This document shows, piece after piece, positions 1 through 7,451 of a stretch of DNA of 38,428 nt. The notes beneath the pieces are model-generated. The model was not told where the DNA came from and did no database searches. It saw only the letters and a list, made by a program, of their open reading frames with translations. The DNA is from a virus, in the IMG/VR virus record IMGVR_UViG_3300010883_000118, positions 1 to 38,428 of that record; one strand, given 5' to 3'. The position numbers and the translations under genes were made by a program. How positions within the stretch are numbered: position 1 is the first letter of the stretch; the number at the start of each line of letters is the position of its first letter.

Positions 1-1
1 A

Positions 2-3000
2 GATTTTAGAATTGGAATGTCAGACTTTGGATTTCTAGACTCTGGGTGTACAACAGGAAGTGCTTCAAACATCTTAGCTTTATGTTTTAATGCCCCTTTA
101 ACTTCGGCTGTTATCGGAACTAATAAACCAACTCCTCTTACAGGTACTTTATTGTTTGATGTTAATGAAGACTGGAGATCTGATGTAATGGGCCAAGTTG
201 TAGTTGGTAATACATTTAGTGCTAAGAAAACTGGGCTACACGAAATACTACATGCATTTGGATTTGGGCATGACATTTTCACATTTGGAGGAGTAGGGCC
301 AGCAGGAGATTGTACTGCTCTTTGTGGTTGCCCTTGTTATCAAGGTGCGCCAGGTTGTCCTGGGCTTAACATGTGCGAAGACCCTCCTATGTCTGGTAAT
401 TGGGTTCCTTGCTGCCCAGGAGCAGTGCCTAATCCTGACGCTTTAATGGGGCCGTTTAGTAATCAAAATTCATTCGCTACTGACTTCCCTACAGGATTAT
501 TAGGCCCAGAAGGAATTTATGATAGAAGAGCTACATGTGGTATTTACGGAAACCCAAGTCTAACTTGGGGATGTGAAGATGGAACTTGTTTACAAGGATG
601 TGCTTTTGTGACTTATTACTCTAACGATCCTGATTTAGCCCCATACCTTAATGGGACTATAATATGGGATAACTTAGACCCAGCAGGAGAAAGATGTTGG
701 GAAGTAGAATGGGTTAACCCTCTACCTCCAGCAGCAGTAATAACTGCTAATATTCCATTTACTTCAGGAAATGCTAATTCAGATTGTATTGTCTGCGATT
801 CGAATAATGGAAATGATTGCTATGAGTTAAATCTGTGTGCATGCCAACAAGCAGGATCTGGAGCACCCGCACAGATTACAACTGATACAGATTTATCTGC
901 ATGGTGTAATGGTACAATAGGTAATGGGACTACAGTAGAAATTGATCTATGGCCAGGAGTTTGTTATGAGATTAATTGTGTACCAGTTCCTTGTGGCATG
1001 GCACCGACAACTGTTGCTATAACAGCTACATACCAAGACTGTAATGATTGTTGTTTAAATAATCAAACGTGTTATGAGTTATGTCCTTGTGATAATATAC
1101 CGCCAGCATGCGTTTGTAATCAAGATATTACTATGGGAGGACTAGGCCAGCCGGCTAGTGGTTTTACTCTCTTAGCACCGACTGCTTTTGCTAGCGAGGC
1201 GGCTGCATTTACATTCTATACAACTTTTTCAAATGGGTTTACATCTACTCCTTTTTATAACCCACCAACTTCAAATGGTTTGGCTTACTATAGTGCAACT
1301 GCACTGAATCCTGCGACCGCGTGTCCAGTCGTTCCAGGAGATGGTAGCGAATTACGTGTATATGCAACACTATCTCCGTACACCATTGGTGCTTGCACTC
1401 CTAATATATTTACTGGGGGTCCATGGATGGATTGGGCTGATATAATAGCCGACCCAATATCAGCAGCTGCCGGCGCCGTTATATCAGATAATTTTCCTGC
1501 TTGGCAAGTTAAAATGTTAGCCTTTTACGGTTGCCCGGCGGGCGTAGTGAGAGGGACTAATTTCTGTGAAGGATCTACTGTAATCGTGCCTACGAGTAAT
1601 AATTGTAGCGCCTCTGTTGGTACATTTATAAGTGCAGTCAATCCCCCTTATTTAACTAGTGCACTTCATTTTATATCTACCCCTGCAAATGGACTTCTTT
1701 CAACTGTGATGGGTATGCCTGATATAAGCTATCAGATACTATCGGCTCCTCCTGGTAATCCTGATTGGTGTTATGATCCGGTAACCGGTTTAAAACAGAT
1801 AGTCTTTTCTGGAATAGCATTATACACTAACCTGCTTACACCTTGGCCGGGAATGACAAATATGCAATGGCAACGATGGGATTTATTTTTAGCTGAAATG
1901 GTTGTAGCTGGTTATGCAACAGTTGGTGATACGTTTAATGATCTTACTTTAAATGCTAATTATATTGCACAGCAGGCTATTCAGGGTAGAAGTATAAGTA
2001 ACATGGAAGGGCCTTGTACATGTACTGGGACTCAACCAGCTCTATGCACAACTGTTACAAATGACTTAAGTGGTAACATAGGAGATGTAGTCCAAATAGG
2101 GCCAGGATCTCCAGCACCTCTAGTAGAAGGGGAATGTTATATCGTAGGAGAATGCGGACCGTGTACTACTGCTCCTGCAGATCCATGTACTCCTGTAGGT
2201 GCTGCTACAATAATCGGACCTTTTATAGATTGCCCCACTTGTGAGATACAATCACTATGTGATTGCTATATGTTAACACATTGTACAAACGGATCAGTCA
2301 TAAATAATGTTTGTGCGAGTGTAGATCTAGCTAATGCAGAAATTAATGGTGATATAATACAAATTAATGGTGATACAACTAATTGCTATCACGTAGCTTG
2401 CGATACACCAACTCACTGTAACCCAGTAACTTGTGTAACTGTTGCGGTGACAAGTATCCCTGGCTTTGTTTCGTGCCAGGCTTGTGCGACCGTTCCGACA
2501 TGGAATTATATATGTCATCCTACTATTCCTTGTGATTGTGAGATGACAACTGACCCTGGTTATGTAGATTGTGCAACTATGTTTGCTAATGAACCTCTTT
2601 GTTGCCCGAATCAGCCTGTAGAGTATGAGTGTGAACCTACGACTTGTAACTGTGTTCCATGTTTAGTTCCTCCATGCCCTGCTTATAATGTAGGCCCAAC
2701 ATCAGCAGATAACTTAGCAGCGTGTATGGCAGATGTTACTGGATGTTGTAATACTAATAATAGTGTCACTTATGATTGTCTTTATAATCCAAGTTCTCCA
2801 GTTTATACATGTGTAGACCCAGGAAATGGAATGGGATACTTTACAGGTGCTACAGCATTAGTAGATTGTAATGCAGCAGTAGCAGCTAATACACAACCAT
2901 GTGCTATACCATCTTGGGGGTGCGATTCTATTACTGGACAGTGTACCGATCCAGGAGATGGTAGTGGTCCTTTTAATGATTCGAATGGAGGATTTGCTGC

Positions 3001-4564
3001 ATGTGTAAGTTGTGTAGGTTGCGCCTTAGACCCATCTTGCCCGGGAACAGTTGTAAGTTATGACTGTGATCCAGTTTATGGATGCATACAAAACTGGCTA
3101 GGTACAGGTGATTATCCAAATATCAATTCATGTGTTCAGTACTGTGCGGATGAAGATCCAGATCCGGGAACCTTTGAAGGAGATTGTGTAAACTGTTTAG
3201 AAGAAGTAGATATGAAAGTTCTGTTTGAAAAAGTTTCTGATATGTGCGAAGAATGTAATGTTCCTTACGGCTTGACAGAACAAGAGAAAACTTGTGAGGT
3301 AGACTGTTTTACAGGAAATCTATATGTAGTTCTGGATGTCACTTCTGTATTTACTACATCAAATCAAGTACCCTACCAGGTAAGACTAACAGAAATCTTA
3401 AATTTTAAAGCAACTGTGTTAGTCCCTGCGTTTAATAGAATAAAACAAAATAATCCAAGTTATACAGGTCACTTATATATTCTTTTGGGTGCGTATCCTT
3501 TTGATATGTTTGGAATGTGTTTTGATAATAATAATACTGGAGCTCAAGTTCCTAGTGCTGGAGCAAACACCCCAGAGAATTGGTTACAATGGGTTCAATA
3601 CCCATTATCTGGAAATGCGGGAGCAAGTGGGTTAGCCCCAACTCCATTTATTGGGGGTAGTTTACCCGCTACCCAACGAGTTGCATTTGCTAATACAATG
3701 GTAGATGCTGTTGGAGGAGCCCCATGGGTTTGTAATGGAGGGGCATATGATCCAGCTGTGCATAAATCGTTAATGGAACAAATTATTATTTTACCTGGAT
3801 CTTATACAACAGATGGATTTACACAAACAAATCCGTGGCAAGACCCAGCAGGAACTGAAGGAATGAGTGATCCTTATCATGAGTTTGAAGGGGGAGATAT
3901 AGATTCTAAAGTTATTGTATTTACAGATGAGGCTAATAACGGTTACTATGAAGGGTCTGGAAATGTAGGTGTTCTAGATATGTTTGCAAATCCTATCGGA
4001 GTATGCGGCGCACCTTTAACTAACGGAGTTCCTTCAGTGAATTGGAATGGATATGGTTTAGGCGCAGGCTCTTTACTAACTTCCCAATGGAAAAATGATT
4101 ATACTAACTATATGTCTCTCCACCAATATGGTTGGGATATTAATGGCGGCGCAAATCCTACAACACACACTGTAACACAACGAGCATTTGTTTATGCTGG
4201 AGCTGCTAACCCTCCGGGAGATTGGAGTGTAACAGTAGTTTCAAGATGGAAATTCCGATACCACTTATATCAAGCTATCGGAGGTAGTCATCCAACAGTA
4301 AGTGCTCAAGGACATGTTAGTTGTGCGCAATATAGACCAATACCAGCTGTATATGGACAACAAGCCTATGCAATAACGGATCCAACTATTCCAAATATGT
4401 ATATGGGAGCCACAGGCGGAGGAGACCCAACCTTAACTACAGGATATAAAGGAGGTTCGTTAAGTAACTATGGTATTGATTTTCATATACCAAGTAATAG
4501 AATAACAGATCTGACAGAAGAAGCATTGTACGGGTTAATAGTAGAATACTTAACTGATTGTTAA
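2..4564 (+). CDS. 5'-partial Cys-rich surface protein: metzincin protease motif, Cys-rich repeats, vWA-like C-terminus
   Basis: The reading frame is open to the window edge, so the gene starts upstream; the first internal ATG is at 17 (residues are numbered from it). A complete metzincin signature HExxHxxGxxHD lies at residues 75-86 (H75, E76, H79, G82, H85), preceded by a matrixin-like strand (LLFDVNEDW) and followed by a possible Met-turn at M144. The N-terminal half of the catalytic domain must therefore lie outside the window. Residues about 190-1080 are packed with cysteine (about 95 Cys by hand count over the whole protein) in two repeat families. Near the C-terminus, strand LYVVLDVTSVF (D1107) and KVIVFTDEANN (T1303, D1304) resemble the metal-site strands of a von Willebrand A domain. 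Known for families: metzincins are zinc endopeptidases and vWA domains bind ligands. Inference: a virion surface or tail adhesin that cleaves and binds host surface material. The vWA call is weaker than the metzincin call. Confidence 0.8.
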   Translation, partial: DFRIGMSDFGFLDSGCTTGSASNILALCFNAPLTSAVIGTNKPTPLTGTLLFDVNEDWRSDVMGQVVVGNTFSAKKTGLHEILHAFGFGHDIFTFGGVGPAGDCTALCGCPCYQGAPGCPGLNMCEDPPMSGNWVPCCPGAVPNPDALMGPFSNQNSFATDFPTGLLGPEGIYDRRATCGIYGNPSLTWGCEDGTCLQGCAFVTYYSNDPDLAPYLNGTIIWDNLDPAGERCWEVEWVNPLPPAAVITANIPFTSGNANSDCIVCDSNNGNDCYELNLCACQQAGSGAPAQITTDTDLSAWCNGTIGNGTTVEIDLWPGVCYEINCVPVPCGMAPTTVAITATYQDCNDCCLNNQTCYELCPCDNIPPACVCNQDITMGGLGQPASGFTLLAPTAFASEAAAFTFYTTFSNGFTSTPFYNPPTSNGLAYYSATALNPATACPVVPGDGSELRVYATLSPYTIGACTPNIFTGGPWMDWADIIADPISAAAGAVISDNFPAWQVKMLAFYGCPAGVVRGTNFCEGSTVIVPTSNNCSASVGTFISAVNPPYLTSALHFISTPANGLLSTVMGMPDISYQILSAPPGNPDWCYDPVTGLKQIVFSGIALYTNLLTPWPGMTNMQWQRWDLFLAEMVVAGYATVGDTFNDLTLNANYIAQQAIQGRSISNMEGPCTCTGTQPALCTTVTNDLSGNIGDVVQIGPGSPAPLVEGECYIVGECGPCTTAPADPCTPVGAATIIGPFIDCPTCEIQSLCDCYMLTHCTNGSVINNVCASVDLANAEINGDIIQINGDTTNCYHVACDTPTHCNPVTCVTVAVTSIPGFVSCQACATVPTWNYICHPTIPCDCEMTTDPGYVDCATMFANEPLCCPNQPVEYECEPTTCNCVPCLVPPCPAYNVGPTSADNLAACMADVTGCCNTNNSVTYDCLYNPSSPVYTCVDPGNGMGYFTGATALVDCNAAVAANTQPCAIPSWGCDSITGQCTDPGDGSGPFNDSNGGFAACVSCVGCALDPSCPGTVVSYDCDPVYGCIQNWLGTGDYPNINSCVQYCADEDPDPGTFEGDCVNCLEEVDMKVLFEKVSDMCEECNVPYGLTEQEKTCEVDCFTGNLYVVLDVTSVFTTSNQVPYQVRLTEILNFKATVLVPAFNRIKQNNPSYTGHLYILLGAYPFDMFGMCFDNNNTGAQVPSAGANTPENWLQWVQYPLSGNAGASGLAPTPFIGGSLPATQRVAFANTMVDAVGGAPWVCNGGAYDPAVHKSLMEQIIILPGSYTTDGFTQTNPWQDPAGTEGMSDPYHEFEGGDIDSKVIVFTDEANNGYYEGSGNVGVLDMFANPIGVCGAPLTNGVPSVNWNGYGLGAGSLLTSQWKNDYTNYMSLHQYGWDINGGANPTTHTVTQRAFVYAGAANPPGDWSVTVVSRWKFRYHLYQAIGGSHPTVSAQGHVSCAQYRPIPAVYGQQAYAITDPTIPNMYMGATGGGDPTLTTGYKGGSLSNYGIDFHIPSNRITDLTEEALYGLIVEYLTDC
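577..1056 (+). repeat. Two tandem copies of a Cys-rich protein module (DL-x-NGT ... CYxxxC ... DCxxC)
   Basis: At protein level, two adjacent copies of about 70-80 residues share the same order: an opening Cys pair, a D-L-(A/S)-x-(Y/W)-x-NGTI segment, then G/E-x-C-(W/Y)-E-(V/I), and a closing DC-x-x-C. Copy one runs from about 577 to 800 and copy two from about 812 to 1056. Two more copies occur at 2005-2490 after an insert of roughly 310 residues. The DNA itself is too diverged to count as a nucleotide repeat. Confidence 0.6.
2005..2490 (+). repeat. Third and fourth copies of the CYxxxC ... DCxxC protein module
   Basis: Copy three (about 2005-2246) has the opening CTC pair, NDLSGNIGDVVQI, GECYIVGEC and the closing IDCPTC. 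Copy four (about 2253-2490) has CDCYMLTHC, ASVDLANAEINGDIIQI, NCYHVAC and the closing FVSCQAC. The order matches the copies at 577-1056, so the module is repeated four times around a central insert that is poorer in Cys. Confidence 0.6.
2498..3150 (+). repeat. Second family of about five short Cys-rich protein repeats
   Basis: About five units of 35-48 residues each begin with an aromatic residue and Cys (WNYIC, VEYEC, VTYDC, PSWGC, VSYDC). They usually continue with a second Cys, a D-P-G-x-G-x-(F/Y) turn, and a closing C-x(2-3)-C or C-x(n)-C. The units lie between the CYxxxC modules and the vWA-like region. They look like a disulphide-stabilised or metal-binding stalk. I do not recognise a named family. 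Confidence 0.5.
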
Positions 4565-4573
4565 AAAATTATA

Positions 4574-4581
4574 TATATTTG
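4574..4581 (+). promoter_or_regulatory. Bacteroidota-type -7 promoter box TATATTTG
   Basis: TATATTTG is a full match to TAnnTTTG, the -7 element of the main sigma factor in Bacteroidota. It lies in the 157-base gap after the metzincin gene. I find no good -33 TTG at 19-21 bases upstream. A start about 6 bases after the final G would fall at or next to the ATG at 4586. Confidence 0.4.
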
Positions 4582-4585
4582 CAAA

Positions 4586-4750
4586 ATGTTTATAGCACAA
4601 AAATCAAAATATTACTGGGACGTTACACGGAATATGTCTTATGAGCAGGGCCAGGAATACTTGAAACAGAAGAAGGACACAAAACTAAATAAAATTATTA
4701 ACCACATAAAAATAAAAAATAATGAGTGGAATACAAAAAACAGATGTTAA
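4586..4750 (+). CDS. Possible small hypothetical protein, 54 residues
   Basis: ATG at 4586 opens a 54-codon frame ending in TAA at 4748-4750, overlapping the next gene by 29 bases. The product is Lys/Tyr-rich and charged (starts MFIAQKSKYYWDVTRNMSYE) with no membrane segment. It fills what would otherwise be the longest gap in the window and starts just after a -7 promoter box, so its mRNA could be nearly leaderless. Alternatively the stretch is simply the 5' leader of the gene at 4722. I do not recognise the product. Confidence 0.3.
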   Translation: MFIAQKSKYYWDVTRNMSYEQGQEYLKQKKDTKLNKIINHIKIKNNEWNTKNRC

Positions 4751-5042
4751 TACTTTAGCCAAGGTAACATCATTGGGAGCACGCTTCTTCGAGAAGTTTG
4801 TGACGACAAAAAACATGAATAAGGTCATAACTAATATGAATGATGTTGGTATGATCGATCTGATCATTGGTACTAACGTTTCTCAAACTATAGACTTTAC
4901 AAACCTAAAGGTTGGAGATCATATAGTAAGAATTTTACCAGTAGCTGGAGGAGCAGTATTTGTAACATGCTCTGTTGCCGGTGACCTAGGAGTAGCAGCA
5001 GTAGTAGGAGCTTTATACGTAGTATGTAGACCAAGTATGTAA
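4722..5042 (+). CDS. Small virion-type protein, possible decoration or fibre component
   Basis: 106 residues from an ATG in an A-rich leader without Shine-Dalgarno. The C-terminal half is rich in short hydrophobic strands and small residues (LKVGDHIVRILPVAGGAVF, then DLGVAAVVGALYVVCRPSM). This VAAVVG-x-LYVV ending is, from memory, common at the ends of small beta-rich structural proteins in environmental phages. The N-terminal half is helical-looking. Its position between the Cys-rich surface protein and the lysis/ring genes fits a minor structural protein such as a capsid decoration or fibre tip. This role is an inference; no catalytic motif is seen. Confidence 0.75.
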   Translation: MSGIQKTDVNTLAKVTSLGARFFEKFVTTKNMNKVITNMNDVGMIDLIIGTNVSQTIDFTNLKVGDHIVRILPVAGGAVFVTCSVAGDLGVAAVVGALYVVCRPSM

Positions 5043-5077
5043 TAGTAAATAATTAATTTTAACTTAAAAACAATAAC

Positions 5078-5500
5078 ATGAGTACAAAAGTAAAAACGAT
5101 GAATCTATCAAAAGGACCACAAACTAAAAAATTAAAAGTGAAAGACCTTTTAACAATTAGTCAAGGATTAGCTTATATTAATAGCAAAGAAACTAAAGTA
5201 TGGCATACTATTAGCCAGAACTTAGATGGAATTGCTCCTTTAGTTAATGCTGTTAATGAGAAGCATAAACTATTAGTAGAAGATCTTGCTACAAAAGATG
5301 AGCACGGTAATGCTATAAAGACTTCTGAGAATCAGATTGACTTTGGGGATAATATAGAAAAAGCTAATGCTAGATGGGAAGAAGCACTTGCTGAGGATGT
5401 AGAGATTAATTTAATAACAATTAACTTAGAAGATATAAAAGAGTATGGCTTAGATGCAAATATTATGAAACCTCTTTTAGGCCTTCTGGTTAAGGAATAA
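5078..5500 (+). CDS. Hypothetical protein, mostly helical, late-region
   Basis: 140 residues. A basic N-terminus (KTMNLSKGPQTKKLKVKDLL) is followed by a helical stretch with KVWHTISQN, an acidic loop (ATKDEHGNAIKTSEN) and a C-terminal segment EINLITINLEDIKEYGLD. The general pattern, a helical N-terminal half, a short 'deG' loop and a C-terminal beta segment, resembles small phage proteins of unknown function found beside tail genes (DUF1617-like in layout only). No signal peptide, membrane helix or catalytic motif is visible. The leader before ATG 5078 is A-rich with no Shine-Dalgarno. It is a real gene by spacing and reading direction, but its function is unknown. Confidence 0.75.
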   Translation: MSTKVKTMNLSKGPQTKKLKVKDLLTISQGLAYINSKETKVWHTISQNLDGIAPLVNAVNEKHKLLVEDLATKDEHGNAIKTSENQIDFGDNIEKANARWEEALAEDVEINLITINLEDIKEYGLDANIMKPLLGLLVKE

Positions 5501-5513
5501 AAAACTAACTTTA

Positions 5514-5732
5514 ATGACAAAGAGACGTATTACAAACCTAGAATTACATGAGAATATCACAGACTTAAAAGAGGATGTTAGATTTATTAAACTAAAACTT
5601 TTAGATCCAGATGAGGGTGTAACAGCTAGAGTAAATAAGAATACGGCTTTTCGTAAGTCAACAGGTAAAGTTTTATGGTCTATTTGGGTAGCACTTGCAG
5701 GAGTGTTAACCAAATTAATGTTTTGGAACTAA
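5514..5732 (+). CDS. Small membrane protein, holin-like (XhlA-type layout)
   Basis: 72 residues. The N-terminal part is a predicted coiled coil with regularly spaced hydrophobics (LELHENITDLKEDVRFIKL). A short polar link follows, then one membrane segment at the C-terminus (VLWSIWVALAGVLTKLMF). This is the layout of the XhlA/haemolysin-type accessory holins, which sit in the inner membrane with a cytoplasmic coiled coil. The stop codon overlaps the start of the next gene (TAATG), so the two are probably translationally coupled. The next product also has a membrane segment, which supports a lysis pair. The sequence shows a single-pass membrane protein; the holin role is inferred. Confidence 0.7.
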   Translation: MTKRRITNLELHENITDLKEDVRFIKLKLLDPDEGVTARVNKNTAFRKSTGKVLWSIWVALAGVLTKLMFWN

Positions 5733-6292
5733 TGAAGATTGATCCTAAATATCTGATTATGTTAGGATTATTTGTATATATAGTATACCTACAAAACTCA
5801 TCTAGTGTACAAACAGTTGAAGATCAGGTTATTGTAAGTACAGATACTACTAGTACTACATTTGTAGATACAATTTTATTTATAGATACAATAGTCCAGA
5901 CAGTATTTGTTACAGTTAATGACCCGTTAGTTATTAATGATAGTGTTAAAGAGTACACCAATGAGTTTACAGATAGCCTTTTAACAGGGCTTGTATGGAC
6001 ACAGGTTAGTGGAAATATGCTAGATCAAAAGATAGACTATACTCCAAAGTTCCCTCAGTATATCTTTCAAGTAGACACGTTAATCATTAAAACGGATAAA
6101 ACTATTATTAGACCTCAATCTAAATTTAGTTTTAATATAGGTTTAGAAGTTGGGGGGAATGAAGAAACTTTTAATTTTTCTCCGGTTGTAGGGTTTAGCA
6201 ATAATAAGACTAATTCATATTTTTATAGATATGGAGTTATTGATAAAACCCATAGTATAGGATTAATGTATAATTTTAAATTTAAAAATTAA
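5732..6292 (+). CDS. Membrane-anchored envelope protein, spanin-like or DUF6808-like in layout
   Basis: 186 residues from ATG 5732. An in-frame ATG at 5675 lies inside the previous gene, and the TAATG junction argues for 5732. One hydrophobic segment near the N-terminus (YLIMLGLFVYIVYL, about residues 7-20) is followed by a Thr/Asp/Val-rich stretch. The C-terminal third has alternating strands ending in aromatic residues (GLMYNFKFKN), as seen in outer-membrane beta proteins. The layout, an inner-membrane anchor, an extended periplasmic linker and an outer-membrane-like end, could bridge the Gram-negative envelope. Such small anchored proteins are common next to holins in Bacteroidota phages. 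A spanin-like role is an inference and no lipobox is visible. Confidence 0.72.
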   Translation: MKIDPKYLIMLGLFVYIVYLQNSSSVQTVEDQVIVSTDTTSTTFVDTILFIDTIVQTVFVTVNDPLVINDSVKEYTNEFTDSLLTGLVWTQVSGNMLDQKIDYTPKFPQYIFQVDTLIIKTDKTIIRPQSKFSFNIGLEVGGNEETFNFSPVVGFSNNKTNSYFYRYGVIDKTHSIGLMYNFKFKN

Positions 6293-6302
6293 TAGCAGAG
6301 TT

Positions 6303-7448
6303 ATGATATTGCAAATAACGTATGAAGGGCAACTGGTTGGGCGCTACCAGAATATAACCGAAGCGTCAGAAAAAACAGATATTGATAAAGGAAGTATCTG
6401 TAGAGTATTAAAGGGTCAGCGTAAAAGTGCTGGAGGATTTAAATGGGAACGAGAAGAAGATGAGATTGATAATGAAAATGTTAATATTAACGATTCTGAT
6501 TTCACGGCCCTCCTAACAGCAGAAGGACTAGACCGGTCTAATGTTAAATCTGTGAAGATCTGGCAAACAATGAAGGGTCAAACTCGTTACTCTATAGTAA
6601 CAAAGGAGGGAGACCAAGCGATGAGAGATGTAAAAGATGAGTTCTTTGAAAGTTTAAAATCTATATCCCCTACGATTATAAAAAGATCGTATGATATAAA
6701 AAAGGAGAATCCTATTGTATATGAAATATCTTTACCGGATATTCATTATGGTAAGAGAACAGGTATAAGTCCTGAAGAAGCTGAGGTTAATTATATGAAT
6801 TCAATTCAAGAATTACACCAAAGAGCTGAAGGATTAAACATTGAACGGTTCTTACTACCCATTGGTAACGATGGAATGAATTCTGAAGGTGCAAGTAGAG
6901 CTACTACAAAGGGAACTCCTCAAGATGATACAATGGATTGGCAAGAATCTTTTGTTGGGTATACAAAACTTATGATAAAGGCTATAAATTATCTAAGTCA
7001 GTATGCTCCAGTAGATGTTGTTATTATCGGAGGGAACCATGACTATGAACGTATGTTTTATGCAGGTGAAGTTTTAGCTGCATGGTATACAGAAGATAAG
7101 AATGTTAATGTAGATAATACTACAGAAGGTAGAAAGTATTATGAATATGGAACTAACATGATTATGTTTACACATGGGGATAAAGAGAAAGCTGCGAATA
7201 TGCCACTAATAATGGCAACAGAGCAGCCTATGATGTTTGCACGAACTAAGTTCAGAGAAGTTCATTGTGGGCATCTGCATAAAGAAATGGTTAATGAGTA
7301 TAGAGGGATTAAAGTAAGATTCATCCCTTCAATATGCGCTAACGATTCTTGGCATAAACTGATGGGGTATCAAGCATCAAGATGTGCACAAGCATATATA
7401 TGGAGTAAAGAAAAAGGGTGTGAAGGTTATTTACAAGTAAATATTTAA
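6303..7448 (+). CDS. Calcineurin-like metallophosphoesterase with N-terminal NUMOD1-like DNA-binding module
   Basis: 381 residues. Residues about 5-50 (GRYQNITEASEKT, then GSICRVLKGQRKSAGGFKW) match the NUMOD1/intron-encoded-nuclease repeat, a small DNA-binding module. Residues 146-326 carry the full metallophosphoesterase series: D146-x-H148, the G-N-D190 equivalent of the GD motif, GNHD at 244-247, H291 in FTHGD, and GHLH at 323-326. The dinuclear-metal site therefore looks intact. Known for the family: hydrolysis of phosphomonoesters or diesters, including nucleic acids. Crass-like genomes are known to encode such a phosphatase. The attached DNA-binding module suggests a nucleic-acid substrate, which is inference. 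It sits 11 bases after the envelope protein and 3 bases before the first ring gene, so it is in the same transcription unit. Confidence 0.88.
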   Translation: MILQITYEGQLVGRYQNITEASEKTDIDKGSICRVLKGQRKSAGGFKWEREEDEIDNENVNINDSDFTALLTAEGLDRSNVKSVKIWQTMKGQTRYSIVTKEGDQAMRDVKDEFFESLKSISPTIIKRSYDIKKENPIVYEISLPDIHYGKRTGISPEEAEVNYMNSIQELHQRAEGLNIERFLLPIGNDGMNSEGASRATTKGTPQDDTMDWQESFVGYTKLMIKAINYLSQYAPVDVVIIGGNHDYERMFYAGEVLAAWYTEDKNVNVDNTTEGRKYYEYGTNMIMFTHGDKEKAANMPLIMATEQPMMFARTKFREVHCGHLHKEMVNEYRGIKVRFIPSICANDSWHKLMGYQASRCAQAYIWSKEKGCEGYLQVNI

Positions 7449-7451
7449 TTA

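Noticed and set aside
5675-5731. Longer N-terminus for the envelope protein from ATG 5675
   Set aside because: The extra 19 residues lie within the holin-like gene. The TAATG junction at 5730-5734 gives a better start just before the membrane segment.
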